This document shows positions 11,317 to 21,083 of a DNA stretch of 64,000 bases, one piece after another (positions within the stretch are counted from its first letter, which is position 1; each line of letters starts with the position of its first letter). A model generated the notes under the pieces. It had not been told where the DNA came from. It saw only the letters and a list, made by a program, of their open reading frames with translations, and made no database searches. The stretch comes from Aureimonas sp. SA4125 (GTDB taxonomy: Bacteria; Pseudomonadota; Alphaproteobacteria; Rhizobiales; Rhizobiaceae), in the NCBI RefSeq assembly GCF_019973775.1, contig NZ_AP025032.1, forward strand, positions 3,996,001-4,060,000. Reading direction: 5' to 3'. The translations under genes and the position numbers were made by a program.

Positions 11317-13501
11317 GCGAGAGGGAATAGGGCCGGCCGTTGACGGACAGCTCCTCGGCAGGTTTTCCGCCCATATTGCCGACATTGGAGCCGCCGTAGA
11401 TCCCCGCATCGGTATTCATCCGCTCCGTCCATGTGCCGCCGTCCGGCACGCCGACACGGTAGTCGTGACGCGGCATGGGCGTGAAGTTGGAGACCACGAG
11501 GACCGACCGGCCGCTCTGGTCCTTGCGAAGGAAGGCGATGACGCTTTCGTCGGCGTTCTGGGTGTCGATCCATTCGAAGCCCGCGGGATCGCAGTCCAGT
11601 TCGTGCAATGCCGGGATTTCCCGGTAGAGCGTGTTCAGATCGCGCACGAGACGCTGGACGCCCTTGTAAGCCGGCTGATCGAGGAGATGCCAGTCGAGCG
11701 ACTGGTCATGGTTCCACTCCTTCTCCTGGGCGAACTCGCAGCCCATGAAGATCAGCTTCTTGCCCGGGTGCGACCACATGAAGCCGTAATAGGCGCGCAG
11801 ATTGGCGAAGCGCTGCCAGTCGTCGCCGGGCATCTTGCCGAGCAGCGAACCCTTGCCGTAGACGACCTCGTCGTGGCTGAGGGGCAGGATGAAGTTTTCC
11901 GAATACGCATAGACCATGCCGAAGGTCATGTGGTGGTGGTGGTAGCGCCGGTTGATCGGGTCTTCCTGCATGTAGTGCAGCGTGTCGTGCATCCAGCCCA
12001 TGTTCCACTTGAAGTGGAAGCCGAGGCCACCGGCATAGGTCGGCCGCGAGACGCTTGGGTAGGCCGTCGACTCCTCGGCATGGGTGGTGGCGTTCGGAAA
12101 GGCTGCACCGACCCGCTCGTTCGTCTCCTTCAGAAAGGCGACGGCCTCGAGGTTCTCGCGACCGCCGTGGATGTTCGGCTCCCACTCCCCGGCATTGCGG
12201 GAATAGTCGAGATAGAGCATCGACGCCACGGCATCGACGCGCAGCCCGTCGATGTGGAAACGGTCGAGCCAGTAGCTGGCATTGGAGACGAGGAAATTCT
12301 TCACCTCGGTCCGGCCGTAGTCGTAGATCAGCGTGTTCCAGTCCTTGTGGAAACCGCGCTTGGGATCGGGATGCTCGTAGAGCGCCGTGCCATCGAACCG
12401 GCCGAGGCCGTGAATGTCCGTCGGAAAATGGCCGGGAACCCAGTCGAGGAGCACGCCGATGTCGGCCTGGTGCAATGCGTCGACAAGACGCGCGAAAGCG
12501 TCGGGCGAGCCATAGCGCGAGGTCGGCGCGTAGAGACCGATCGGCTGATAGCCCCAGGAGCCGTAAAACGGATGCTCGGAGACCGGGAGGAACTCCACAT
12601 GCGTGAAGCCCATCTCCTTGACATAGGGCACGAGCAGGCCGGCGATCTGGTCATAGTCCAGCATCGCATTGTCGTCGCCGCGCCGCCATGAGCCGAGATG
12701 CACCTCGTAGATGGAGATCGCCTTGGAAGCATCCTGCCAGTCCGGAGACTTCGACTTGAATTCCGCGTCCTGCCAGTCGTGATCGACGAGCCCGTCGACG
12801 ATCGAGGCGGTCGAGGGCGCCTCCTCCTGCAGGAAGCCGAGAGGATCCTGCTTCAGTGGCAATACTTCGCCCTGTGGACCGATGATCTCGAATTTGTAGA
12901 TCTCGCCGCGTCCGATGGCCGGAATGAACAGCTCGAACGCCCCGCACTCGTGCCGCTTGCGCATGACGTTGCGACGGCCGTCCCAGGCGTTGAAATTGCC
13001 GACGACCGATACCCGGCGCGCGGCGGGGGCAAGAACGACGAAGCTCGTGCCCTCCACGCCGTCCATCACCGTCGGATGAGCGCCGAACTTTTCGTAGATC
13101 CGCTCATGCGTGCCTTCGGCCAGGAGATAGACGTCCATCTCGCCGAGGATCGGCCCGAAACGGTAGGCGTCGTCTTCGACCCAGGCATCGGCGCCATGGG
13201 TGAAGCGGAAGCGGTATTCAGCGCCCGCTTTCAAACCGGGCACGAAGCCCGAGTGAAACCCTTCCGCCAGAACCGGCTCGAGTTCGCCCAGCACCTTGCC
13301 GGAAACATCGGTCACCGCGGCGGTTTGCGCGCCGGGACGGAAGGCGCGAACGATCGCGCCGCCCTCCACAAAGCGGGGGCCGAGGATCGAGAAAGGATCG
13401 CCATGCGTCCCGCGCGCGATTTCGTGCGCTTCGTGCTCGTTCGGGCGGTGCGCGATATCGACCCGATCGGTCGCCGCGCGGGCCTTCGAGATATTGCTCA
13501 T
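11270..13501 (-). CDS. glgB: 1,4-alpha-glucan branching enzyme
   Basis: GlgB introduces alpha-1,6 branches into alpha-1,4-glucan in the cytoplasm. The 743-aa protein has an N-terminal carbohydrate-binding module region, then CBM48 ([28 protein letters not shown] near 148-174) and a GH13 barrel with [17 protein letters not shown] (nucleophile D423), HAEESTAYP (acid E476/E477) and [14 protein letters not shown]. The chosen ATG at 13501 overlaps the treS stop as ATGA; a frame continues upstream inside treS but the family sequence begins here. It is the last gene of glgE-treS-glgB and branches the GlgE-made chains. Its 3' end overlaps the convergent GGDEF gene. Confidence 0.95.
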   Translation of the reverse strand: MSNISKARAATDRVDIAHRPNEHEAHEIARGTHGDPFSILGPRFVEGGAIVRAFRPGAQTAAVTDVSGKVLGELEPVLAEGFHSGFVPGLKAGAEYRFRFTHGADAWVEDDAYRFGPILGEMDVYLLAEGTHERIYEKFGAHPTVMDGVEGTSFVVLAPAARRVSVVGNFNAWDGRRNVMRKRHECGAFELFIPAIGRGEIYKFEIIGPQGEVLPLKQDPLGFLQEEAPSTASIVDGLVDHDWQDAEFKSKSPDWQDASKAISIYEVHLGSWRRGDDNAMLDYDQIAGLLVPYVKEMGFTHVEFLPVSEHPFYGSWGYQPIGLYAPTSRYGSPDAFARLVDALHQADIGVLLDWVPGHFPTDIHGLGRFDGTALYEHPDPKRGFHKDWNTLIYDYGRTEVKNFLVSNASYWLDRFHIDGLRVDAVASMLYLDYSRNAGEWEPNIHGGRENLEAVAFLKETNERVGAAFPNATTHAEESTAYPSVSRPTYAGGLGFHFKWNMGWMHDTLHYMQEDPINRRYHHHHMTFGMVYAYSENFILPLSHDEVVYGKGSLLGKMPGDDWQRFANLRAYYGFMWSHPGKKLIFMGCEFAQEKEWNHDQSLDWHLLDQPAYKGVQRLVRDLNTLYREIPALHELDCDPAGFEWIDTQNADESVIAFLRKDQSGRSVLVVSNFTPMPRHDYRVGVPDGGTWTERMNTDAGIYGGSNVGNMGGKPAEELSVNGRPYSLSLTLPPLATIVLIQES

Positions 13502-16500
13502 GAAAGAACCTGTCGCTTGTCGAGGAGGGAAATGATTCCCCTGAGAGGAATCGACAGCCACGCCGGACGCGAGGCCGCCTCGTACTTCAGCTCGTAGAAT
13601 GCCTTCTGCAGCAGGAAGAGATCGAGGAGGCGCGCCGTCTCCTCGCCGGCAAGATCGATGCCCGACGCCTCGCTCCAGGCCGAGAGGAAGGCGCGGCTGA
13701 CCTCGTCGCGCCAGCTTTCAGCCATGTCCCTGAGCTTGCCGAGCGTCGCCTCGGTCGAGGGGCCCGCCTTGTCGAGAGCCGCAAAGGCGGCATAGTCGAA
13801 CGAACGCAACATGCCCGCGACGTCGCGCAGCGGCGACGACTTCTGCCGGCGCTCCTCCAGCGGCGCGCCGGGCTCGCCCTCGAAGTCGAGGATGACGACG
13901 TCGTTCTTGGACACCAGAAGCTGGCCGAGATGGTAGTCCCCGTGGATTCGCGTCATCACGCCCGCGGCGGGAAGCTGGGCGAACCCGTCGAACCAGGCGT
14001 GGATCGCGCTTTCGGCGCCGAGGAGCCTGTCGATGTCCTCGCCGATCGCCTCGCCCGCCGACGTTCTGACTCGCTTCAGGATCTCAAGGGCCTCCGTCGC
14101 ACTGGCGCGCGCGCCGTCGACGAAGCGCCCCAGGGCCGCCGTGTCGATGGGCGCGGGATCGAAGGCGGCATCGCCCGTGACCGTCGACAGGGCCGCGTGC
14201 ATCTCGCCCGTGCGCCGTCCGACGAGATCGCCGGCATCGATGCGGGTCTGGGTCGGCAGGCTCGACTCGACCGCCGGATCCTCGTCATCGGCACCGGGCT
14301 GCGTCGCATAGGCGTTGTCGCGCAGATGCCGCGACAGGCCGTCGACCACCGCCGTCCAGGCATCGCCCTGGTTTTCGACCCTTTGGAACAGCGCGGCAAT
14401 GGCCGAGCGCGTGCCATCCGGCCTGACCAGCTCGACGGAGCCCAGCAAGGCCGGCGTTCCCGTGAAATCGGTCTTGTCCGTCAGGAAACGCGTCACTTCG
14501 AGTTCCGGCTGAACGCCATCCTGCAGCAGCCGGTAGAATTTCAGCACCGCCTCGTCGCCGACGAGAATCGACGTGTTCGACTGCTCGCCGGAAATCGCCG
14601 CGATCTTCTCGACCGGCACATTCGCCGCGCTGGCAATCAGATCGGCCCAGGGAGCGGAGGAGGCGATTTCGAGACGCCCGCCATCCATGGAGACATCGCC
14701 ACCCTTTCCGATCATGTCGACGAACAACTTGACGAGACCGGGATCGCGGGTGCCGTCGATGATGGCGCCGAGCCGCGGTCCCTGCCGCAGCTTCATCAGG
14801 GTAAAGGGCAGATTGACCGCGTTGGCGCCGACATGCGGTTCGCCCCAACGCGCGCTGAGCGGCAGGAAGTAGCGCTGCTCGCCCGCTGCGGTCCGGATCA
14901 TGGTCTCGGCAAGAACGTGACGCGGATGTTCGGGAGACGGCATGCCGATGGCGGCAAAGCTGGCCCGACCGACACGCTCGGTCTTGCCGGCGAACCAGCG
15001 CTGGCGGCCGATGAACTCCGGCAGGACGTGCTCGATCTCGCGCTGGTTCTGCTCGTTCAGAGTCGCCTTGAGATCCTTCAGGACGACAAGCGTCGCAAAT
15101 TCCGGCATCGGCAGCGGTGCCTGGCCACCGGTCGTCGTGCCGTCCGCCGAAGGCGTCAGGTCGAACCAGAAGAAGCCGTAGGCCGGCAGCGAGAGGACGT
15201 AGGGATTCTGGCCAATCGTTGGGAACAACGACTGCCCGAGCATCTCGACAGGCGCCGTGCCGATGAAGGCGCTGAGGTCGAGTTCCACCGCCTGGGCCGA
15301 GCTCGACAGGTTGGCGACGCAGAGAATGCGCTCGGCCCCGTGCTCGCGGGTATAGGCGATGATCTTGCGGTTCGACGGATAGAGGAAGTTGATCGTTCCC
15401 CGTCCGAAAGCCTCGCGGGTGCGCCGGACCTGGATCAGGCGGCGCGTCCAGTTCAGCTGGCTCGCCGGATTGTTCGACTGCGCCTCGACGTTCACGGCCT
15501 GGAAGCCGTAGATCGGATCCTGGATCGGCGGGAGATAAAGCCGCTGCGGATCGGCGCGGGAGAAGCCGCCATTGCGGTCGGCCGACCACTGCATCGGCGT
15601 GCGCACGCCGTCGCGGTCGCCCAGATAGATGTTGTCGCCCATGCCGATTTCGTCGCCGTAATAGAGCGTCGGCGTGCCCGGCATCGACATGAGCAGGGCG
15701 TTGAGGAGCTCGATCTTGCGGCGGTCGTTGCCCATCAGCGGCGCAAGGCGCCGGCGGATGCCGAGATTGATGCGCGCGCGGGTATCGGCGGCATAGGTCG
15801 ACCAGAGATAGTCGCGCTCTTCCGCGGTCACCATTTCGAGCGTCAGCTCGTCATGGTTGCGCAGGAAGATGGCCCACTGGCAGTTCTCCGGAATCGACGG
15901 CGTCTGGCGCATGATGTCGGTGATCGGATGCCGGTCTTCCTGGGCCAGCGCCATGTACATGCGCGGCATCAGCGGGAAGTGGAAGGCCATGTGGCATTCG
16001 TCGCCATCGCCGAAATAGGGCCGCGTATCCTCGGGCCACTGGTTGGCTTCGGCGAGCAGCATGCGGTCGGGATAATGCGTGTCCAGATCGGTGCGGATCG
16101 CCTTCAGGACGACATGCGTCTCGGGCAGATTTTCGTTGTTCGTGCCCTCGCGCTCGACGAGATAGGGGATGGCATCGAGGCGCAGTCCGTCGACGCCCTT
16201 GTCCAGCCAGAAGTGCATGGCGCCAAGCACCTCCTCCATCACCTTCGGATTGTCGAAGTTGAGGTCGGGCTGGTGCGAGAAGAAGCGGTGCCAGAAATAC
16301 TGCTTGGCGACCGGGTCGTAGGTCCAGTTCGACGTCTCGGTATCGGTAAAGATGATGCGGGTCTGGTCGTAGCCCTTGTCGTCGTCGGCCCAGACGTAGA
16401 AGTCGCGCTCGGGGCTTCCCTTCGGCGCATTGCGCGCCGCCTGGAACCAGGGATGCTGGTCGGAGGTATGATTGATGACGAGCTCGATGATGACCCGCAT

Positions 16501-16830
16501 GCCGCGCTTGTGCGCCTCGTCGACAAGCCGGTCGAAATCGTCCATGTTGCCGTAGGACGGATTGATCGAGCGGTAATCGGAGATGTCGTAGCCGTCGTCG
16601 CGCAGCGGCGAGGGGTAGAAGGGCAGCAGCCAGAGCGCCGTCACGCCAAGCTGCTGGACATAGTCCAGATGCGCCAGAAGACCGCCGAAGTCGCCGATGC
16701 CGTCGCCGTTGGAATCGGCGAAGGTCTTGACGTGCAGCTGGTAGATGATCGCGTCCTTGTACCAGTCGGTCGCCTGAGGGTTGGGACCGGTGGTCGGATC
16801 GGCGGGCGTGATGGTCGCGTGCTCGTTCAT
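13498..16830 (-). CDS. treS: Trehalose synthase / maltokinase fusion
   Basis: The 1110-aa protein joins two enzymes. Residues about 20-560 are trehalose synthase (GH13, trehalose to maltose): [13 protein letters not shown] with D219, [11 protein letters not shown] with E261, [12 protein letters not shown] with D327. From about residue 590 onward is a maltokinase domain (maltose + ATP to maltose 1-phosphate): [16 protein letters not shown], then the kinase signature [17 protein letters not shown] and [16 protein letters not shown]. Maltose 1-phosphate is the donor used by GlgE, whose gene is just upstream. The gap to glgE is 117 bp; the stop overlaps the glgB ATG. TreS-maltokinase (Pep2) fusions are known in this pathway. 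Confidence 0.95.
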   Translation of the reverse strand: MNEHATITPADPTTGPNPQATDWYKDAIIYQLHVKTFADSNGDGIGDFGGLLAHLDYVQQLGVTALWLLPFYPSPLRDDGYDISDYRSINPSYGNMDDFDRLVDEAHKRGMRVIIELVINHTSDQHPWFQAARNAPKGSPERDFYVWADDDKGYDQTRIIFTDTETSNWTYDPVAKQYFWHRFFSHQPDLNFDNPKVMEEVLGAMHFWLDKGVDGLRLDAIPYLVEREGTNNENLPETHVVLKAIRTDLDTHYPDRMLLAEANQWPEDTRPYFGDGDECHMAFHFPLMPRMYMALAQEDRHPITDIMRQTPSIPENCQWAIFLRNHDELTLEMVTAEERDYLWSTYAADTRARINLGIRRRLAPLMGNDRRKIELLNALLMSMPGTPTLYYGDEIGMGDNIYLGDRDGVRTPMQWSADRNGGFSRADPQRLYLPPIQDPIYGFQAVNVEAQSNNPASQLNWTRRLIQVRRTREAFGRGTINFLYPSNRKIIAYTREHGAERILCVANLSSSAQAVELDLSAFIGTAPVEMLGQSLFPTIGQNPYVLSLPAYGFFWFDLTPSADGTTTGGQAPLPMPEFATLVVLKDLKATLNEQNQREIEHVLPEFIGRQRWFAGKTERVGRASFAAIGMPSPEHPRHVLAETMIRTAAGEQRYFLPLSARWGEPHVGANAVNLPFTLMKLRQGPRLGAIIDGTRDPGLVKLFVDMIGKGGDVSMDGGRLEIASSAPWADLIASAANVPVEKIAAISGEQSNTSILVGDEAVLKFYRLLQDGVQPELEVTRFLTDKTDFTGTPALLGSVELVRPDGTRSAIAALFQRVENQGDAWTAVVDGLSRHLRDNAYATQPGADDEDPAVESSLPTQTRIDAGDLVGRRTGEMHAALSTVTGDAAFDPAPIDTAALGRFVDGARASATEALEILKRVRTSAGEAIGEDIDRLLGAESAIHAWFDGFAQLPAAGVMTRIHGDYHLGQLLVSKNDVVILDFEGEPGAPLEERRQKSSPLRDVAGMLRSFDYAAFAALDKAGPSTEATLGKLRDMAESWRDEVSRAFLSAWSEASGIDLAGEETARLLDLFLLQKAFYELKYEAASRPAWLSIPLRGIISLLDKRQVLS

Positions 16831-16913
16831 GAAGGATCGCTTTGGTTTGGGTCGGTGGTCGACACGTCGGTATGCGTGAAAAGCGGCGAATCTATCGGGA
16901 CCTGAGTCCGGTC

Positions 16914-16935
16914 CGCTTCGCCGAAAGACGAAGCG
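16914..16935 (-). terminator. Small stem-loop between glgE and treS
   Basis: CGCTTCG and CGAAGCG pair around an 8-nt loop, starting about 12 nt after the glgE stop in the transcribed sense. There is no U run, so it is more likely an mRNA-processing or stabilising hairpin than a full terminator. Confidence 0.3.
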
Positions 16936-16947
16936 TGGTTTCGCGCG

Positions 16948-18984
16948 TCAGATCGACAGCCTGAAGGCGGCATAGGGTAGGACGGACGGATCGATCCACC
17001 AATGCTGGATCTTGCCCCGCCAGACGAAGCTCTCGCCGGTCACGAGATTTTCCGCCTTCACCGAACCGTCGTCCGGAAGTCCAAGTTCCCAGAACGGCAC
17101 CTCGAAGCTGCCGCCCTGTCCCGCGAAGGGATCGAGCGAGACGATGAAGAGGAGGAAGCTCGACCGGTCGGGCGTGCGCTTGCCATAGCAAAGGAGATTG
17201 TCGTTCCAGATATTGTAGAAGGCGAGATCGCGAAAATTGCGCATCGCCGGCTCGTCGCGGCGGATCCTATTGAAGAAGGCGATATCGTCCCGAATATTGC
17301 CGGGCGCCTTCCAGTCGAAGGCGCGGATCTCGTATTTCTCGGAGTTGAGATACTCCTCCTTGCCCTGAACGGGCAGGTATTCGCAGAGCTCGAATCCGGA
17401 ATAGACGCCGTAATTGCCACCAAGGGTCGCCGCCAGCGCGAGCCGGATCTGGAAGCCGGGGCGGCCCGAGGTCTGCAGGAAGCGCGGGTTGATGTCGGGC
17501 GTGTTGACGAAGAAGTTCGGCCGCATGTACTCGGCGCATTCTTCCTGCGTGAGTTCGGTCAGATACTCCGTCAGCTCCCCCTTCAAATTCCGCCAGGTGA
17601 AGTAGGAATAGGACTGGTTGTAGCCGACCTTCGCCAGCCGCTTCATCGGCTTCGGCCGGGTGAAGGCCTCGGCGAGGAAGATCGCACCAGGCTCCGTCCG
17701 GCGCACTTCGGCGATCATCCACTCCCAGAAGGGAAAAGGCTTGGTGTGCGGATTGTCGACGCGGAAGATGCGCACGCCCTTTTCGATCCAGAACAGCACG
17801 ATGTCGCGCAGTTCGTACCAGAGCGAGGGAATCGCGCCGCGGTAGAAGTGGACGTTGACGATGTCCTCGTACTTCTTCGGCGGGTTCTCGGCGAACTTGA
17901 TCGAGCCGTCGGGCCGCCAGTCGAACCATTCCGGATGCTGCTTGATCCAGGGATGATCGGGCGCGCACTGGATGGCGAAATCGATGGCGATCTCCATCCC
18001 GTGCTCGCGCGCCTTGCCGACAAGCCGGGCGAAATCCTCGAAAGTGCCAAGTTCGGGATGGAGCGCGTCGTGGCCGCCCTCGGCCGAGCCGATGGCATAG
18101 GGGCTGCCCGGATCGTCGGGACCCGGCGTCAGCGTATTGTTCTTGCCCTTGCGATTGGTCTTGCCGATCGGGTGAATCGGCGGAAAGTAGAGGACGTCGA
18201 AACCCATCTCCTCGATGTCGGGAAGACGCTTGATGACGTCGTCGAACGTGCCGTGGCGCATGGGATCGCCGGACTGCGAGCGTGGCATCAACTCATACCA
18301 GGCGCTGAACCCGGCGGCCTCGCGGTCGACCCACACGGGTACGTCAGTGGCATACCGGGTCAGGTTCGTCCGGTCGCCCGTCGCCTCAAGGATGCGGACG
18401 GTCTCGGCATCCATCAGCAGCGCATACTGCCCTTCGCCGTCTCCCTTGGACTTCAGACGGTCGAGCTTCTGGACGAGCGCCTTCAGCGCCTTCTGATCGT
18501 CTCTGCCACCCCGCCCGGAAGCGGTGGCGGCGTCGAGAAGATTGCGTCCCTCGATGAGCTCGAGGGTGATGTCGAGACCGGCGGTCTTCTTCTTCACCGC
18601 CTCGTATCGCCATGTCGCGGACAGGTCGCGCCAGGCGATGATCGAGAAACGGTGGGGACCCGGGGTCGCGAACGAAATCTCGCCGCTCCATCGATCGTTC
18701 TCGACGAAGGTCAGCGGCATTTCGTTTTCTGCCGCGCCCGCAGGTCCATAGACGACCGCGGCACCCAGCACCTCGTGGCCGTCGCAATAGATGTCCGCCT
18801 CGACGATCAGCGGCTCGCCTTCCAGGCGCTTGACGGCAAAGCGACCGCCATCGATCTCCGGCGCGACTCCCTCGATGACGACGCGAGAGGCAGCCAATGC
18901 CTGCAAACGCGCTTCCACATCCGCCTGGTTGGTTTTGAGAGGAACTCGCTTGGGCTTGCGGGTCGCTTCGATGGCATCAGCCAT
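16948..18984 (-). CDS. glgE: Alpha-1,4-glucan:maltose-1-phosphate maltosyltransferase
   Basis: GlgE extends alpha-1,4-glucan with maltosyl units from maltose 1-phosphate. The 678-aa protein shows the GH13_3 pattern: an N-terminal domain to about residue 210, FPPIHPIGKTNRKGKNN near 267, GVRIFRVDNPHTKPFPFWEW with nucleophile D410, and IFLAEAFTRPK with acid E439, then YSGFELCEYLPVQGKEEYLNSEKYE in segments typical of GlgE. GGAAGG lies 6 nt before the ATG. It is the first gene of a leftward group followed by treS-mak and glgB, so trehalose flows through maltose and maltose 1-phosphate to branched glucan. Confidence 0.96.
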   Translation of the reverse strand: MADAIEATRKPKRVPLKTNQADVEARLQALAASRVVIEGVAPEIDGGRFAVKRLEGEPLIVEADIYCDGHEVLGAAVVYGPAGAAENEMPLTFVENDRWSGEISFATPGPHRFSIIAWRDLSATWRYEAVKKKTAGLDITLELIEGRNLLDAATASGRGGRDDQKALKALVQKLDRLKSKGDGEGQYALLMDAETVRILEATGDRTNLTRYATDVPVWVDREAAGFSAWYELMPRSQSGDPMRHGTFDDVIKRLPDIEEMGFDVLYFPPIHPIGKTNRKGKNNTLTPGPDDPGSPYAIGSAEGGHDALHPELGTFEDFARLVGKAREHGMEIAIDFAIQCAPDHPWIKQHPEWFDWRPDGSIKFAENPPKKYEDIVNVHFYRGAIPSLWYELRDIVLFWIEKGVRIFRVDNPHTKPFPFWEWMIAEVRRTEPGAIFLAEAFTRPKPMKRLAKVGYNQSYSYFTWRNLKGELTEYLTELTQEECAEYMRPNFFVNTPDINPRFLQTSGRPGFQIRLALAATLGGNYGVYSGFELCEYLPVQGKEEYLNSEKYEIRAFDWKAPGNIRDDIAFFNRIRRDEPAMRNFRDLAFYNIWNDNLLCYGKRTPDRSSFLLFIVSLDPFAGQGGSFEVPFWELGLPDDGSVKAENLVTGESFVWRGKIQHWWIDPSVLPYAAFRLSI

Positions 18985-19116
18985 GATGAACCTTCCGGGG
19001 CAGTTTCGGGAAAGGGCGATCGAGCAGCGAAGCTCGCGAGACTCTGCGCTCGGGCCGGCCTCGACGATTCCGCCTGTTCAAGGTGAACCGCGTCGGCGGC
19101 AAGAGGTTGCGCTGCA

Positions 19117-19142
19117 GCGAAGGAAAGTTTGCCATCCTTCGC
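19117..19142 (-). terminator. Stem-loop directly after the FAH-family gene
   Basis: GCGAAGGA and TCCTTCGC form a perfect 8-bp stem around a 10-nt loop, one base after the stop of the leftward gene at 19144. No U run follows. It may mark the 3' end of that transcript ahead of glgE. Confidence 0.4.
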
Positions 19143-19143
19143 C

Positions 19144-19992
19144 TCAGGCGGAATGAGCCTTCACATTCAGACGCTGCTCGCCGAGATGCGTTCCGCCGAG
19201 CGAAATGATGTCTCCCGCCTGTAGCCAGCGCGGCGGCTTCATCCCTGCGCCGACGCCCGCCGGCGTGCCCGTGGTGATGACGTCGCCCGGCTGGAGAGCG
19301 ATGAACTGCGAGATATAGGCGACGAGCGTCCGCACCGGGAAGATCATCGTCGACGTCGAGCCCGCCTGCATCCGGGTACCCGACACGTCGAGCCAGAGAT
19401 CGATCGCCTGGACGTCCGCGATCGCGTCGGTCGTCACGAGCCATGGCCCCAGCGGTCCGAAGGTCGGCGCGCTCTTGCCCTTCATCCACTGGCCGCCCCG
19501 CTCCTTCTGCCAGGCACGTTCGGAGACGTCGTTGCATAGGCAAAAGCCGGCGACATGATCGAGCGCGTCGGCTTCCGAAACATTGAAGGCGCTCTCGCCG
19601 ATGACGATCGCGATCTCGACTTCCCAGTCAAGCTTCGTCGAGCCCGGCGGAATGATCACGTCGTCATGCGGCCCGACGATCGACGAAGTCGCCTTGTTGA
19701 ACAGCACCGGTTCCGTCGGCAGCTCGGCGCCGGTTTCGGCCGCATGATCGGCATAGTTCAGTCCGACCGCGATGAAGTTGCCGACGCGCCCGACGCAGGG
19801 CCCCAGCCGCCGCGAGGGGTCCGCCTTCGGCAGGCTCTTGGGATCAAGCGCGCGGATGCGCGCGATGCCGGCCCGCGACAGGTGGTCTCCGGCGATGTCG
19901 TCGATCTCTCCGGAAAGGTCGCGCAGGACGTGATCGGCATCGATCATTCCCGGCTTCTCCGCGCCCGGCTCGCCAAATCGCACCAGTCTCAT
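19144..19992 (-). CDS. Fumarylacetoacetate hydrolase family protein
   Basis: The 282-aa protein carries the FAH catalytic core: NFIAVGLNYADHAAE near 72, NKATSSIVGPHDDV near 99, the metal-binding E124 and E126 in DWEVEIAIVIGE and D155 in LCNDVSER, then GPWLVTTD and TTGTPAGVGAG. Close relatives are annotated as ureidoglycolate lyase, 2-hydroxyhepta-diene-dioate isomerase or diketo-deoxy-sugar hydrolase; the sequence alone does not choose. A separate AllA-type ureidoglycolate lyase exists at 37100-37627, so this gene need not have that role. AGGGGAGA precedes the ATG by 5 nt. It appears monocistronic, with hairpins on either side. Confidence 0.88.
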   Translation of the reverse strand: MRLVRFGEPGAEKPGMIDADHVLRDLSGEIDDIAGDHLSRAGIARIRALDPKSLPKADPSRRLGPCVGRVGNFIAVGLNYADHAAETGAELPTEPVLFNKATSSIVGPHDDVIIPPGSTKLDWEVEIAIVIGESAFNVSEADALDHVAGFCLCNDVSERAWQKERGGQWMKGKSAPTFGPLGPWLVTTDAIADVQAIDLWLDVSGTRMQAGSTSTMIFPVRTLVAYISQFIALQPGDVITTGTPAGVGAGMKPPRWLQAGDIISLGGTHLGEQRLNVKAHSA

Positions 19993-20298
19993 GCTCGTCT
20001 CCCCTGTCCCGGCCGCCCGAAGGCGGTCTCTGCAGTGTGAACATAGGTGAGTGAACCCGATTGTCGCGCCGCGATGGCGACCAAAGATGTCGCCATGCCG
20101 CGAGGAATGCCCGTCTTCCCGTCTGCTCGGCGCAGCCAGACTTCATCGGCTACGGCAGAAAAAAGCTCTCGCGCCTTGCCCAGGAGTAGTTGCCGGTAAG
20201 TCATGCACAAGGAAGTCGATATACGTCGTTGATAGCTAGTTCGCTCCCGTTCGACTGCTTGACCTAGAAGGCAAGTCGGCCTGTTAAAATGGTATGCT
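19993..20298. other. 306-bp intergenic region with inverted and direct repeats
   Basis: No gene is supported here. It separates the leftward FAH-family gene from the rightward LuxR-type regulator. ATGGCGAC (20074-20081) and GTCGCCAT (20089-20096) form a perfect 8-bp inverted repeat with a 7-bp spacer. Near 20034-20056 GTGAAC occurs twice at a 14-bp period just upstream of the FAH gene. TTGACC at 20259-20264 could be a -35 element for the regulator with a poor -10. The arrangement suits a regulated divergent control region. Confidence 0.4.
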
Positions 20299-21048
20299 GT
20301 GGAAACTTTACTAGACATGCAGGCGACAAGTGCCCCGGCTGAAGTGACACTGTTGCAGACATCACGATTGCTAAGGGATGAATACCTTGGCCGGATGTCG
20401 GTAGTGAAGACCGACGAGTTTGCGCAGTTGCCCGAGATCGCGACGCTGTACCATGCCAAGCGGGCGCTGAAGCGGATCTGCGAGGCGAACGAGCTTGCAG
20501 GTTTCGCCCTGCTGACGGTGAAACTGGACGGGGGGGCAGTCTCGTTCGAGATGGTGACGTCGAACTGGACGGACGATCCGGTTGCGGCGCTCGACCACCT
20601 CGTCGAAACCGATCGTCAGGCCAAGGCGCAGCTTCTGGGCGCGATCGCGCCGTTCCGGCTCGCGGCAGAGCAGCAGGTCTCCGGCCTGGACAAGGCGGTC
20701 TTCCTGCCCCTGTTCTGCGAGCGCGCCCGCGGTGCGATGCTGGTCGCCCCGAAGGGCAAGATGCCCTCCATCGAATCCTACGGCGAGCTGCATCTCTACA
20801 CGCTCTATCTCTTCGCGCGGCTGACGGGCCTGCTCCAGCCCCGCACGGTCACCACCTCGCTGGCGCCGCGAGAGATCGAGTGCCTGCGCTGGAGTGCCGC
20901 CGGGAAGACATCGTCGGAGATCGCGGGCATCATCGGCGTCTCCGAGAACACGGTGAACTCCTATCTGAGCTCCGCCGCGCAGAAGATGAACGCGGTCAAC
21001 CGCGTGCAGACCGTCGCCCACGCCATCCGCCTCGGCCTGCTCGGCTGA
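20299..21048 (+). CDS. LuxR-family transcriptional regulator
   Basis: The 249-aa protein (from a GTG at 20299; an ATG at 20317 is an alternative) ends in a LuxR-type helix-turn-helix: LAPREIECLRWSAAGKTSSE and IAGIIGVSENTVNSYL, then VQTVAHAIRLGL. The first 180 residues resemble the sensory half of the autoinducer-binding LuxR group found in Hyphomicrobiales (including a SNWTDDP stretch), but the ligand pocket cannot be judged by eye. No autoinducer synthase gene is nearby. It is convergent with guaD (35-bp gap) and divergent from the FAH gene, either of which it might control; that is a guess. There is no clear ribosome binding site, which weakens the start call. Confidence 0.8.
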   Translation: METLLDMQATSAPAEVTLLQTSRLLRDEYLGRMSVVKTDEFAQLPEIATLYHAKRALKRICEANELAGFALLTVKLDGGAVSFEMVTSNWTDDPVAALDHLVETDRQAKAQLLGAIAPFRLAAEQQVSGLDKAVFLPLFCERARGAMLVAPKGKMPSIESYGELHLYTLYLFARLTGLLQPRTVTTSLAPREIECLRWSAAGKTSSEIAGIIGVSENTVNSYLSSAAQKMNAVNRVQTVAHAIRLGLLG

Positions 21049-21083
21049 TCCGTGTGCGGCTCCGGCCGCGGCCTGTTCGGTGT

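Noticed and set aside
13930..16905. Plus-strand open frame of about 990 codons opposite treS
   Set aside because: Shadow of the TreS-maltokinase gene; no recognisable domain and wrong composition.
17002..19086. Plus-strand open frame of about 690 codons opposite glgE
   Set aside because: Shadow of glgE with no family signature.
19989..20459. Minus-strand frame covering the 306-bp gap before the LuxR-type gene
   Set aside because: No domain, no good start signal, and it runs antisense into the regulator gene; the region looks regulatory.
21056..21069. GCGGC-TCCG-GCCGC hairpin between the LuxR-type gene and guaD as a bidirectional terminator
   Set aside because: Only a 5-bp stem without a U run on either strand.
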